Shown: positions 7,025-15,170 of the stretch, piece by piece | Numbering within the stretch: position 1 is the stretch's first letter | Layout of the letters: each line of letters opens with the position of its first letter | Source: an uncultured Clostridia bacterium | GTDB lineage: Bacteria; Bacillota; Clostridia; UBA1381 | Assembly (NCBI GenBank): GCA_934501535.1 | Contig: CAKSUM010000005.1 | Location: forward strand, 1 to 64,000 | Reading direction: 5' to 3' | Length of the DNA stretch: 64,000 bases | Notes under the pieces: model-generated | Database searches by the model: none | Seen by the model: the letters and a program-made list of their open reading frames with translations, nothing else | Told to the model about the DNA's origin: nothing | Position numbers and translations under genes: made by a program

Positions 7025-7462
7025 CCACAGATGACGGATTAAGGCAATCATAATTCCCAGTATTGCACCGGCGAAAACTTCCTTGGGCGTATGCCCTAAA
7101 AGCTCCTTTAAGTGCTTATCCGTATCGGAAAAATCCGCTTTTTCCCACTGTTCAACGAGCTTGTTCAAAATTTTCGCCTGCTGCCCCGCCGCACGGCGGA
7201 CTCCTGCCGCGTCATACATAACCACCAGCGCCAGCACAACGCAAACAGCGAACGCATCACTCGAAAATCCGTTTTTAATCCCGACAGCTGTTGCCAGGCT
7301 TGTCACAAACGAGGAGTGTGAGCTGGGCATTCCGCCCGAGCCGATAAAACGTCTGAAATCTATTTTTTTACTTTTAACTAAAGTGAAAATCACCTTTAAA
7401 AGCTGAGCCGTAAACCACGCTATAAGGCAAGTTACAAGCACGCTTTCTTTCCAAAAATTCAT
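7019..7462 (-). CDS. Divergent PAP2-family membrane protein (YuiD-like, 147 aa)
   Basis: The start chosen is ATG at 7462 (MNFWKESVLVTCLIAW), just after the ispA stop and behind GAAAGG, not the longer in-frame extension inside ispA. Several hydrophobic helices surround the conserved GSGGMPSSHSSFVTSLA segment, the PSSH signature of divergent PAP2 / acid-phosphatase-VanZ-like proteins. The role is not established; a phosphatase on lipid phosphates is the family guess, and the position directly after the prenyl-diphosphate synthase fits that. Its stop codon lies inside the terminal TTATAA of the adjacent repeat. Confidence 0.8.
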   Translation of the reverse strand: MNFWKESVLVTCLIAWFTAQLLKVIFTLVKSKKIDFRRFIGSGGMPSSHSSFVTSLATAVGIKNGFSSDAFAVCVVLALVVMYDAAGVRRAAGQQAKILNKLVEQWEKADFSDTDKHLKELLGHTPKEVFAGAILGIMIALIRHLWL

Positions 7463-7464
7463 AT

Positions 7465-8325
7465 TTATGCCTTTCTTCCCGTCAATTTTTCCGCCATTGC
7501 GCAAAGCTCACCGGAATTTTCAAAACTATCCAGGCAGCGAATTGCCTTTTCGGTATATTCCTCCGAAAGTCTGCGTGCTTTTTCAATCCCGAACAGCGTC
7601 ACGTATGTAGACTTGTTATTCTCCGCATCGCTGCCTATGGGCTTGCCAAGCTCCGCCTCACTGCCCTCAACGTCCAGAATATCATCCTGTATCTGGAACG
7701 CAATTCCCAGATTTTCGCAAAAACCGTCTACCGCTTTAATCTGCGCATCGTCAGCACCTGCTAAAATCGCGCCGATTACGCCCGATGCACGGATAAGCGC
7801 GCCTGTTTTCAGCGAATGGAGATACTTTAGCAGCTGTGCGTCCTCATCGTGACTGTCAATGTCGACCACCTGTCCGCCTATCATTCCGTCGGCGCCGGCA
7901 GCCTTTGCAAGCTCCGATATTGCTGCAATTACCGATTTTTTACACACCCCCGGGACGTTGTATGACGCCGCAGTTTCAAATGCAAGCGTCAGCAGCGCGT
8001 CACCGGCAAGTATTGCAGCCGCCTCACCGTAAACCTTGTGATTGGTCGGTTTTCCGCGGCGCAGGTCATCGTTATCCATCGCCGGCAAATCGTCATGTAT
8101 CAGCGAATATGTATGTATCATTTCAATCGCGCACGCAAACGGCATGACGGTCTGCGGCTCTTTCCCCAGCATTTTTGCCGTCATTATCATAATTTGCGGA
8201 CGCAGACGTTTTCCTCCGGCAAACAAGCTGTACGCCATTGCCTCATATATTTTTTTCTGCGGATTATCCTTGGGCTTTAAATACTCCCTCAGCGCCGCGT
8301 CTATAATACTGATGTATTCCTGCAT
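7465..8325 (-). CDS. ispA: Polyprenyl (farnesyl) diphosphate synthase (286 aa)
   Basis: Condenses isopentenyl and allylic diphosphates, most likely to farnesyl diphosphate, the precursor for undecaprenyl lipid carrier and other isoprenoids. The first Asp-rich motif is LIHDDLPAMDNDD, with the bacterial DDx4D spacing of short-chain synthases, and the second is IQDDILD. AGGKRLRP and a terminal LTGRKA segment also fit. The ATG at 8325 is preferred over a TTG two codons upstream. It follows xseB by 34 nt in the nusB-tsaD-like-xseA-xseB-ispA-yuiD operon, a common clostridial order. Confidence 0.92.
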   Translation of the reverse strand: MQEYISIIDAALREYLKPKDNPQKKIYEAMAYSLFAGGKRLRPQIMIMTAKMLGKEPQTVMPFACAIEMIHTYSLIHDDLPAMDNDDLRRGKPTNHKVYGEAAAILAGDALLTLAFETAASYNVPGVCKKSVIAAISELAKAAGADGMIGGQVVDIDSHDEDAQLLKYLHSLKTGALIRASGVIGAILAGADDAQIKAVDGFCENLGIAFQIQDDILDVEGSEAELGKPIGSDAENNKSTYVTLFGIEKARRLSEEYTEKAIRCLDSFENSGELCAMAEKLTGRKA

Positions 8326-8359
8326 AATCAATCATATCCTTTATATAAAATTCGGCGTT

Positions 8360-8563
8360 TTATTCGCCGCTGACCTCAAAGTCTTGTTTTTCACCGCCGA
8401 TAAGCACCGAAACCTTTTTTTCGGCATTATCGAGCATACGGTTACATTCTTTTGACAGTTTTATGCCTTTCTCGAAAAGCTCAAGGCTTTCATCAAGCGT
8501 GGTATCGCCGTTTTCCAGCTTTGCAACAATTTCTTCAAGTTCTTTTATCGATTTCTCAAACAT
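8360..8563 (-). CDS. xseB: Exodeoxyribonuclease VII small subunit (67 aa)
   Basis: A short helical protein beginning MFEKSIKELEEIVAKLENGDTTLDESLELFEKGI, which is the family signature. It binds the large subunit XseA to form the single-strand-specific nuclease. It overlaps the end of xseA by a few bases and has a strong AAAGGAG site. Confidence 0.95.
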   Translation of the reverse strand: MFEKSIKELEEIVAKLENGDTTLDESLELFEKGIKLSKECNRMLDNAEKKVSVLIGGEKQDFEVSGE

Positions 8564-9749
8564 ATTTATTCTCCTTTACCGTGCAATTACACTCACCGTC
8601 CGCAAGGTGCAGCGAAAAATCCGTATCCACGGACAATTCACGCACCGACCGTATCACGTTTCCGTCAGCGTTTTCCGCTATGGAATACCCTCTGCCGAGA
8701 ACCGACAGCGGCGACAGCGCGTCCAGTTTAGCGGCGAGCTGCGACATTATTTTTGTCTTTTCGGACAATTTCAGTTTAAATGACTGTTCTGCCTGTTTTA
8801 AAAGTGTGTCCAGCTTTTGACGGCTGTCATCTATGCGCGACTGCGGCGTACGCAGCTGCAATTTTTCCACACGCAGCCGTTTATTTTTAATGTAATTGAC
8901 CTCCGCCGATTTAAGCCGTCCGGCAAGCATGGAAATCCTGCTTGCAAGCTCAAGCTGAGACGGCACGGCAATTTCCGCCGCCGCCGACGGCGTAGGCGCA
9001 CGCAAATCCGCGACAAAATCGGCTATGGTGAAGTCAGTTTCATGACCCACCGCCGATATCACGGGAATTTCCGACGCATAAATCGCGCGTGCGACGCACT
9101 CCTCATTAAACGCCCACAAATCCTCTATCGAACCTCCGCCGCGGCCTACAATCAGCGTGTCGCACAGCTTATGTTCATTAAAATACTCAATTGCCTCAAC
9201 AATATTTTCCTTTGCTCCAGCACCCTGCACCAGCGACGGATAAATTATAATCTCACAGTACGGATACCGCCGCGTGATTACATTAATTATATCGCGCACC
9301 GCGGCTCCGGTGGTTGCGGTAACTACGCCCACACGCTCCGGATACTTGGGGATAGGTTTCTTTTTGCGTTCATCAAAAAGTCCCTCCTCGGCAAGCCGCT
9401 TTTTCAGCTGCTCATATGCGACATAAAGCTCGCCCACGCCGTCCGGCGACATTTCATTTATATACAGCTGATATGTTCCGCTCTGTTCATACACCCCTAT
9501 TCTGCCGCGTGCAAGCACTTTCATGCCGTCCTCGGGTGAGAACGTCAGCCCGGCTGCCGCGCTCTTGAACATGACCGCCTTTAATACGCCGCCGTCATCT
9601 TTAAGCGTAATGTAAATATGCCCCGAATAATGCCGCTTAAAATTAGAAATTTCGCCTTTTATCCAAATATCGTTAAGCGCCGTCTGCCCCTCAACCACGC
9701 GTTTCATATACGCGTTCAGCTGAGTTACGGTAGCTATTAACGGTTCCAT
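8556..9749 (-). CDS. xseA: Exodeoxyribonuclease VII large subunit (397 aa)
   Basis: Catalytic subunit of exonuclease VII. An N-terminal OB-fold (residues about 1-100: ATVTQLNAYMKRVVEG ... WIKGEISNFKRHYSGHIY) is followed by the nuclease domain with RGGGSIEDLWAFNEE and VGHETDFTIADFVAD, then a long coiled coil and a C-terminal LSPLSVLGRGYS segment. The start is set at the ATG at 9749, which has AGGAG upstream, instead of a TTG three codons earlier. The first bases overlap the end of the TsaD-like gene. Confidence 0.94.
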   Translation of the reverse strand: MEPLIATVTQLNAYMKRVVEGQTALNDIWIKGEISNFKRHYSGHIYITLKDDGGVLKAVMFKSAAAGLTFSPEDGMKVLARGRIGVYEQSGTYQLYINEMSPDGVGELYVAYEQLKKRLAEEGLFDERKKKPIPKYPERVGVVTATTGAAVRDIINVITRRYPYCEIIIYPSLVQGAGAKENIVEAIEYFNEHKLCDTLIVGRGGGSIEDLWAFNEECVARAIYASEIPVISAVGHETDFTIADFVADLRAPTPSAAAEIAVPSQLELASRISMLAGRLKSAEVNYIKNKRLRVEKLQLRTPQSRIDDSRQKLDTLLKQAEQSFKLKLSEKTKIMSQLAAKLDALSPLSVLGRGYSIAENADGNVIRSVRELSVDTDFSLHLADGECNCTVKENKYV

Positions 9750-10657
9750 TTTTCCCAACTCCTTTTTGTCAGCTCAGCTATGCCGACTGCATTATCGCTC
9801 GAAAGCTCACCCGACGCAAAATACGTCTTTCCATTTATATTTTCCGAAAAGTATTCTCTGAGCAATGTATTCGAGGCGACGCCGCCGACAAACAACACTT
9901 TTTCGGGATTTTGAAAATTTATCGCCTGTGCAAGGCTCTTACCTATGAACAGCAGCGCAGACCGCGCTATGACGGCATTATCATCAATCCCGATTTTCTC
10001 CGACAGCTTATTCTCCATGCCGGAAAAATTAATATATCCACCGCAAACCGAGGTTTTCAGCGGAATTTCCTTATCCGCCGTCATGCTGAGTGCGTCAAAT
10101 TCGCGTCCGCACGGAAATTTCATGCCCATTTTTACGCCCAGTCTGTCGATGAGCTGTCCGGCAGAAATATCCTTTGTTCCGCCCGAGATCTCAACGTCAA
10201 ATCCGTCGCCGTTATATCGGCAGTTCAGGATTTCGGTAGTTCCGCCCGACATATGCACCGCCGTGAACGGTTCGCGCAAAAGTTCCGCGCAATCCGCCGA
10301 AACAATGCCTGCCATTATATGACCGTCCTGATGCGAATACCGAAAAAGCGGCACGCCGAGAGTTTTCGCGGCAACACGCGCAAAGCTTTCACCGGCGACA
10401 AACACCGGCATATATGAACCGTCAACGCTCCGCGGACGGGTCGAAACGCCGATTGCCGCCGTCTTTGTTAAATCCGCGCCGATGCTTTCGTACAGCCGCG
10501 GAAGCTCCTTAAGGTGCACAAAAACGCCGTCCGACTGACGTATTCCGCGCTCGCCCTCTTTTACGTCTATGATTTTTCTGAGCGATATATCCCTGTCGCC
10601 GCAAACCGCCGCGGACGTTGTGTAATTCGATGTATCTATCCCCAAAAAAAGGCTCAT
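9737..10657 (-). CDS. TsaD/Kae1-like ASKHA protein (paralogue of tRNA threonylcarbamoyl transferase)
   Basis: The fold signature is GIDTSNYTTSAAV at the N-terminus and a C-terminal LFVGGVASNTLLREYF segment, both seen in TsaD. A metal-binding HxxxH is present (SHQDGHIMAG). At 306 aa it is shorter than typical TsaD (about 335-340), and it departs from TsaD in several places (VSTRPRSVDGSYMP instead of the usual GPGLxGxLxVG). Clostridia often carry such a second protein between nusB and xseA. It is therefore probably not the main threonylcarbamoyl transferase. Its start overlaps the nusB stop by 4 nt (ATGA). Confidence 0.75.
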   Translation of the reverse strand: MSLFLGIDTSNYTTSAAVCGDRDISLRKIIDVKEGERGIRQSDGVFVHLKELPRLYESIGADLTKTAAIGVSTRPRSVDGSYMPVFVAGESFARVAAKTLGVPLFRYSHQDGHIMAGIVSADCAELLREPFTAVHMSGGTTEILNCRYNGDGFDVEISGGTKDISAGQLIDRLGVKMGMKFPCGREFDALSMTADKEIPLKTSVCGGYINFSGMENKLSEKIGIDDNAVIARSALLFIGKSLAQAINFQNPEKVLFVGGVASNTLLREYFSENINGKTYFASGELSSDNAVGIAELTKRSWEKWNR

Positions 10658-11064
10658 TTTTTCACCACTCCGGCAAGCACGCCGTTTACGAATGACGATG
10701 AATCCGGTTCATCAAATTTTTTTGCCAGCTCCAGCGCCTCATTTATTGCGACCTTTTCCGGCACGTCCTCGACATATTTGATTTCGTAAATTGCCAGCAT
10801 CAGAACCGCGCGCGCCACCTTCGAGATACGCTCAACGCGCCAGCCCTCGGACAAATTCGCGCTGATTTCGTCCAAAAGCTCCTGCTCGTGGTCCATTACG
10901 CCGGTGACAACGCCTTTTATGTATGACATTGAAGTCACACTTTCCGGACATTCGTTCATCAGTTCGTCGAAAAGAAAGTCAAGCTCGTCTTTATGCTGAT
11001 TCAGCTCAAATATAAGCTTGAACGCCTCACATCTCGCCCGGCTTCTTGAAAGTTTTTTTCCCAT
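10654..11064 (-). CDS. nusB: Transcription antitermination factor NusB (136 aa)
   Basis: An all-helical RNA-binding protein that assembles with NusE/S10 on boxA of rRNA leaders. The sequence has the expected start (SRSRARCEAFKLIFEL) and end (VPEKVAINEALELAKKFDEPDSSSFVNGVL) and the family length. It is the first gene of the operon. A sigma-A promoter lies 43-71 nt upstream of its ATG. Confidence 0.95.
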   Translation of the reverse strand: MGKKLSRSRARCEAFKLIFELNQHKDELDFLFDELMNECPESVTSMSYIKGVVTGVMDHEQELLDEISANLSEGWRVERISKVARAVLMLAIYEIKYVEDVPEKVAINEALELAKKFDEPDSSSFVNGVLAGVVKK

Positions 11065-11106
11065 TACTAAATCCTCTCATATATCCAATATATTACATTC
11101 CCTTTT

Positions 11107-11135
11107 ATTATACCCTTTTTCGTCTGAAATTGCAA
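11107..11135 (-). promoter_or_regulatory. Sigma-A promoter of the nusB operon
   Basis: On the minus strand TTGCAA (11135-11130) and TATAAT (11112-11107) are separated by 17 nt. It is the only good promoter seen ahead of nusB and could drive all six genes down to the repeats at 7024. Confidence 0.75.
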
Positions 11136-11403
11136 GTAAATACGCAAATTATTTGGCTTTTAACGGCTATATTGCCGTTATTCGGCGGTCCGGCAATTTT
11201 TACACGCAAAAAGCCGCGGCAAAATTATCTAATTTCACCGCAGCTGAAATACCGCGCGCCGCGCGGCATGTCCCCGGGCGCGCCCGGCGATGCCTCTTTA
11301 CAAGTGTCTATCCCCCGAGGGATTTCGTATATTTTCGCGCGTGCTCAACCGTTCCCATGCGCTCCGCGCTTTCGATTTTGTCTGAACCTTTTTCCGGCGT
11401 ATT
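11136..11403. other. Intergenic stretch with no recognised gene
   Basis: The region holds a GC-rich patch with short inverted repeats (GCGCGCCGCGCGG, CCCGGGCGCGCCCGG, near 11255-11290). No ORF here has a ribosome binding site and a plausible product. It may contain the decayed end of a gene or a structured RNA, but I cannot support either. Confidence 0.4.
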
Positions 11404-11655
11404 TTACTGAGTTTTTTTGTTTGTATCCATGCTGTCGGCAGCCTTATTGACGGCGTTGCCGGCATCGTTAAGCGTATCGCCGACGGCTCTTTCCGTATCG
11501 GAAACAGCGTTGCCGATGTCATTGCCTACGTTTGTGCCGGTTGTCGCGGACGGCGACGGTGACGGCGATGTATCGGTTTTATCGTTACTATTTCCGCACG
11601 ATGCAAGCGCCATCGCCATTAGCGCGGCTGCTATTATTATTTTTGTTTTATTCAT
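11404..11655 (-). CDS. Small lipoprotein with amphipathic repeats (83 aa)
   Basis: The start at 11655 (MNKTKIIIAAALMAMALASCGN) has GAAAGGAAG upstream. A signal peptide ends in a lipobox (ALASC), so the protein should be lipid-anchored on the outer face of the membrane. The mature part is Ser/Pro/Thr-rich and then has degenerate 11-residue amphipathic units (NAVSDTERAVGDTLNDAGNAVNKAAD), reminiscent of desiccation-type or coiled repeats. Function is unknown. Confidence 0.7.
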   Translation of the reverse strand: MNKTKIIIAAALMAMALASCGNSNDKTDTSPSPSPSATTGTNVGNDIGNAVSDTERAVGDTLNDAGNAVNKAADSMDTNKKTQ

Positions 11656-11750
11656 TATAATCTTCCTTTCTTTTCTATGGATTATCATTAGTATTTACAT
11701 TCGGTGTAAAATTTATAACAAATAATACAAAATATTTAAAAAACAAAAAA

Positions 11751-11776
11751 CCGAGGGAATAAATCCCTCGGTTTTT
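11751..11776 (-). terminator. Terminator behind the 65-aa gene
   Basis: CCGAGGGA / TCCCTCGG (11751-11770) is a perfect hairpin flanked by A-runs on the left and T-runs on the right, so it can work in both directions. On the minus strand it ends the transcript containing the genes at 11830-14132. Confidence 0.8.
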
Positions 11777-11829
11777 AATGCTTTCGCATTTAGATTTAAG
11801 GTTGTCTTAAATCATGCCGTAAGATATTC

Positions 11830-12027
11830 TTACCAAACAAATTCAACAGCGTATTCTGAATCGCTTATTTTGTTAGCGGCTGCTGCATTTGCATTGTATG
11901 CGTCAACAACATTCTGTGTGTTCTCTGAAAGGTTCTTGTAACCTGTGGTAACTTCACCGCTTGTACGAATAATATCTTCAGCGTCAAATCTATTGAGCTC
12001 GATGCTCGGTCTTACATAATTTTTCAT
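11830..12027 (-). CDS. Uncharacterised 65-aa protein with EDIIRTSG motif
   Basis: A short ORF with a strong site (GGAAAGGCGG) starts MKNYVRPSIELNRFDAEDIIRTSG and ends in a charged tail. Short proteins with the same N-terminal pattern, [K]xYxxPxIExxxFxxEDII, are frequent hypothetical proteins in Clostridia, from memory. There is no signal peptide or cysteine. It lies 17 nt behind the Big2 gene and shares its transcript. It could be a peptide precursor or a small partner of the secreted proteins; neither is shown. Confidence 0.6.
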   Translation of the reverse strand: MKNYVRPSIELNRFDAEDIIRTSGEVTTGYKNLSENTQNVVDAYNANAAAANKISDSEYAVEFVW

Positions 12028-12044
12028 ATCTTTTCCGCCTTTCC

Positions 12045-13313
12045 TTATTCAGTGATGCCCAATGTTACTGCTGCTTTAGCTGTGTTCAAAGCAACGATAA
12101 CCGATACGTTACCTTCACCTTCGATGTTATGAGCAGCGAAGCCCTTAAGTGTAGCTGCATTTGTTTCTGCGCCTGACTTAAATGTTGCGATATACTTATC
12201 CTTGATTGTAGCTGCATTGAATATTGCTTTCCAAAGGTAACCGATGGTGTTTTCGCCTGACTTAACTTCCTGACCTGCAACGTCGCTGCCTGCAACTGTA
12301 ACTTCCGGAAGAGCAGGAAGCTTCTCAGCTTCTACTGTGAATGTTACGCTTGCTGACTTTGTGATTTCGCCGTCTACTGCTGTAGCTGTAACTGTAGCTG
12401 TACCTTCTTTTACAGCCTTTACAAGACCGCCTGCAACTGTAACAGCGTCGCCCTCAACAGTCCATGCGATTGCTGCAGCTTTTTCTGTTTCGTCATCGTT
12501 GTAAGCCTTAGCTGTCAATGTAACTTCATCGCCAACTGTAAGAGTAGTTGCTGTAGCACCTGAAATTACAACCTTGTCAAGTTTTGTTTCAGCAGCTGCC
12601 GGAGCAATGCTTACAGTCTTTCCGTCAAGTGTTGTACCCATAGCTTTGGGTTCTTCACTTTCAGCATCATTTACTACATTGTATGTAGCTTTAATAACAG
12701 GTGTGATATTTTCATACTTTACACCATCTGCTACAGCAAATACAAAAGTTGCTGTATCCAGAGCTGCATTTTCAACATATGCACCTACTAAATCACCACT
12801 AGCAGGATTTCTTGTAGGAATACAAGCATCTACTGAACCTGCGTTCCAATACATAGAAAGCATATTATCTTCGTTTCCTGCATCTGATGTCTGCCACTTT
12901 ATTCCCTTATATTCTGATGCAGTATAAATTTTCTTATATACAACATTATTGAGCACGATCTGTGCTTCATACAATCTTACCTGCATCTCGCTTGCATAAT
13001 CTGAACCATCAAGATATGCATACATTAAATCACCCAAATTGCTTACAGTCAAGTCAATTTTATAGAAATCACTGTTTGCATCTGTCAATGCACTGGCGCC
13101 TTTACCTAAAGCCAAACCAGCAGTCTTAGCTTCTGCAGCTGTCAATTCTGTAACCTTAATATCTGCTTTCGGTTGGCGTGTTGTAACCTCTGCAGCTGTT
13201 ACCTTATCTGCATTATACCAACCATCTTCATCTAAAGTATATGCAGCATTGGCAACAGTTGAAAGTGCCATCATTGCACACACACAAAGTGAAATGATTT
13301 TCTTCATTTTCAT
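12045..13313 (-). CDS. Secreted protein with a Big2 Ig-like domain (422 aa)
   Basis: The start at 13313 (MKMKKIISLCVCAMMALSTVANA) follows a GGAGG site and gives a clean signal peptide ending in AxA. The middle (about residues 30-240) is not recognised. A bacterial Ig-like group 2 domain follows (LDKVVISGATATTLTVGDEVTLTA ... GTATVTATAVDG). The C-terminal part is another beta-rich region. There is no SLH, sortase or other anchoring motif. It sits 15 nt downstream of the dockerin-like gene, so the two are probably co-expressed surface or secreted proteins. Confidence 0.75.
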   Translation of the reverse strand: MKMKKIISLCVCAMMALSTVANAAYTLDEDGWYNADKVTAAEVTTRQPKADIKVTELTAAEAKTAGLALGKGASALTDANSDFYKIDLTVSNLGDLMYAYLDGSDYASEMQVRLYEAQIVLNNVVYKKIYTASEYKGIKWQTSDAGNEDNMLSMYWNAGSVDACIPTRNPASGDLVGAYVENAALDTATFVFAVADGVKYENITPVIKATYNVVNDAESEEPKAMGTTLDGKTVSIAPAAAETKLDKVVISGATATTLTVGDEVTLTAKAYNDDETEKAAAIAWTVEGDAVTVAGGLVKAVKEGTATVTATAVDGEITKSASVTFTVEAEKLPALPEVTVAGSDVAGQEVKSGENTIGYLWKAIFNAATIKDKYIATFKSGAETNAATLKGFAAHNIEGEGNVSVIVALNTAKAAVTLGITE

Positions 13314-13328
13314 AATTACTTCCTCCAA

Positions 13329-14132
13329 TTATTTTGTTTCAGCAATTTTCACTTCAATAGCAGCACCAATATCAGCAATACCACCTTTTGCTTTTGAACC
13401 ACCATTTGCAGCTTTGATAATCGCCAATGCATCACTTGCATCTACATAACTCATATCTTTGTCTGCTGTTCCTGTGTATTCGCCGTTATTTACATCACCA
13501 TATACAAACTTTTTACCGTCTTTAGTGGTAACAACAGCACCAATATCAGCTATACCGCCTTTTGCTTTTGAACCACCATTTGCAGCTTTGATAATCGCCA
13601 ATGCATCACTTGCATCTACATAACTCATATCTTTGTCTGCTGTTCCTGTGTATTCGCCGTTATTTACATCACCGAATACAATTTTAACAGTCTTTCCGCT
13701 TGCACCATCAGTAACCTCCAAAGTGGCAATTTTAATTTCAAAACCGCCCGTTGTTGCGTTATAGCAACCAACTTTGACAGGGTATGATCCTACACCAAGA
13801 GTTTCCGAACCGGCAGGCAACTTAAGACCCATACCTGTAAAGTTCTTACCGTCAGTTGTTGTGTTCTGCTGGTTAATGTACATAATCTTGCCTTCGGTAA
13901 CGTTTGCAGCTTCATCATCTGTAAGCTCACCTGTAAGAACAAGAATTGTTGTTTCGGAATCAGCCAAAACATTATTATTGTTTGTGATATTCAGAACGTT
14001 TGTTGCTACGTCATATGTGCCGGCAAGATCCTGTGAACTTGAAACCGAACCCTCTGCTGCGAAGGCGGTTGCTGACATGCACAGTGAAGCCACTGCTGTC
14101 ATTACAGCCAGAACTTTCTTAAAATTCTTCAT
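13329..14132 (-). CDS. Secreted protein with two near-identical dockerin-like repeats (267 aa)
   Basis: A signal peptide (MKNFKKVLAVMTAVASLCMSATAFA) is followed by about 125 residues of a beta-rich domain, perhaps cohesin-like, and then two copies of a 58-residue unit. Each unit contains FGDVNNGEYTG and DMSYVDASDALAIIKAAN. This resembles a dockerin calcium loop (GDVNxDGxIDAxDALxI) with an insertion of about eight residues. The two copies are almost identical in DNA as well. A ribosome binding site (GAAGGAGG) and a long 5' leader precede it. Dockerins usually pair with cohesins; a cohesin-like protein is encoded at 33639-34889. Confidence 0.75.
   Translation of the reverse strand: MKNFKKVLAVMTAVASLCMSATAFAAEGSVSSSQDLAGTYDVATNVLNITNNNNVLADSETTILVLTGELTDDEAANVTEGKIMYINQQNTTTDGKNFTGMGLKLPAGSETLGVGSYPVKVGCYNATTGGFEIKIATLEVTDGASGKTVKIVFGDVNNGEYTGTADKDMSYVDASDALAIIKAANGGSKAKGGIADIGAVVTTKDGKKFVYGDVNNGEYTGTADKDMSYVDASDALAIIKAANGGSKAKGGIADIGAAIEVKIAETK
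13361..13674. repeat. 174-bp tandem direct repeat inside the dockerin-like gene
   Basis: Bases 13361-13500 and 13535-13674 match at nearly every position, with only a few third-position changes. The period is 174 bp (58 codons). The copies encode the two dockerin-like units. The high DNA identity points to a recent duplication or ongoing gene conversion. Confidence 0.85.
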
Positions 14133-14299
14133 TTGAAATTTTCCTCCTTCTTTATAATATTTTAAGCGTCGGCAAATTTCAAACAGCAGAAGAAAATTAC
14201 AATTCCCGGTTCCAGCCCTTTTTGTATCCTATCCATAACAATAGTTTCTTCCCTGCACAAGAAATTTTGCGCCACTTTTTGTATTTAATATACAATACA

Positions 14300-14328
14300 A
14301 GTATAATATTATTTTGTAAATTTTTCAA
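14300..14328 (-). promoter_or_regulatory. Sigma-A promoter of the dockerin/Big2 operon
   Basis: On the minus strand TTGAAA (14328-14323) and TATACT (14305-14300) have a 17-nt spacer. The resulting leader is about 160 nt long before the ATG at 14132. I saw no riboswitch consensus in the leader. Bases 14329-14458 hold nothing recognised. Confidence 0.65.
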
Positions 14329-14458
14329 GCCCTTTCGGACATTTTTTTATTATTCTGTCAAAGTGTAAAGTATTATTTGCGCATTTTTGTGCAACTTGCA
14401 CACAACAGTTTTTTTGCGGTATTTTGAAAGTTGTCGAACATGCGAAAAGAATGTCCGA

Positions 14459-15049
14459 TTATGCATTCCCTACCGCGTCCTTTGCGAGCCTGTCGGCGCG
14501 GTCGTTATACTTATCGCCCGAGTGACCTTTCACCTTTACAAAGCGCACGTCAATTTTCGTCTTTACCGCGTCAAAAAACGCCTTATACGCCGCCGTGCCC
14601 TCGCGGTTGGTTTTCCACCTGCCCTGCGCCCAGGCGGCTATTCCCTCATAATCGTAGTAAATATCCACCGCGGGTATGCCATTCTCGGCGCAGTACGTCA
14701 GCACAAGCTCCGCGCCCTTTATCTCGCCGGCGACGTTGCGCATTGCCGCAAGGCCGCTATCCGCAAACTTCTGCGAAAATTCGATCGTTTCGCCGCCCCA
14801 AAACAGCACTGCGCCGCACCCGAATTCACCCGTACGGATATTATAGCTGCCGTCCACATATGCCGCCGCGCGCGCACTGTCCGCCCGAGGCGCGCTCTCC
14901 GCCTCGCCGAGCACGAACCGCTCCGCCTCCGCGCGGCTCGCAAACGATTTATACACTGCGCCCGAATATCCGTCCGTCTGCGCCTTGCACTCCGCCCATG
15001 TCGCGTATATTCCCGGCACGCGCCCCTCTTTTACTGCATAAAATTTCAC
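14459..15049 (-). CDS. rnhA: Ribonuclease HI with N-terminal viroplasmin domain (196 aa)
   Basis: Degrades RNA in RNA:DNA hybrids. The GTG at 15049 is chosen because GGAGGT lies 6 nt upstream. An N-terminal hybrid-binding module (KFYAVKEGRVPGIYATWAECKAQTDGYSGAVYKSF) is followed by the RNase H fold with the four acidic catalytic positions in AAAYVDGSYN (Asp), AGEIKGAELVL (Glu), DIYYDYEG (Asp) and YNDRADRLAKDA (Asp). The gene is noticeably GC-richer than those to its left. Confidence 0.92.
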   Translation of the reverse strand: MKFYAVKEGRVPGIYATWAECKAQTDGYSGAVYKSFASRAEAERFVLGEAESAPRADSARAAAYVDGSYNIRTGEFGCGAVLFWGGETIEFSQKFADSGLAAMRNVAGEIKGAELVLTYCAENGIPAVDIYYDYEGIAAWAQGRWKTNREGTAAYKAFFDAVKTKIDVRFVKVKGHSGDKYNDRADRLAKDAVGNA

Positions 15050-15170
15050 TTTTCCACCTCCGCTCACAGGGAATTTTTATCATAAAAACAGCGCAGACAG
15101 CCTTTGCCGCCTGCGCCGTGACTGCCGCCGCACGCAATTTTTGCCGCGTGCACAGCAAATTAACACACCG

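Noticed and set aside
14133..14300. Long 5' leader of the dockerin-like gene as a possible cyclic-di-GMP or other riboswitch
   Set aside because: I could not align the leader to any riboswitch consensus I know, and no clear pairing plan emerged.
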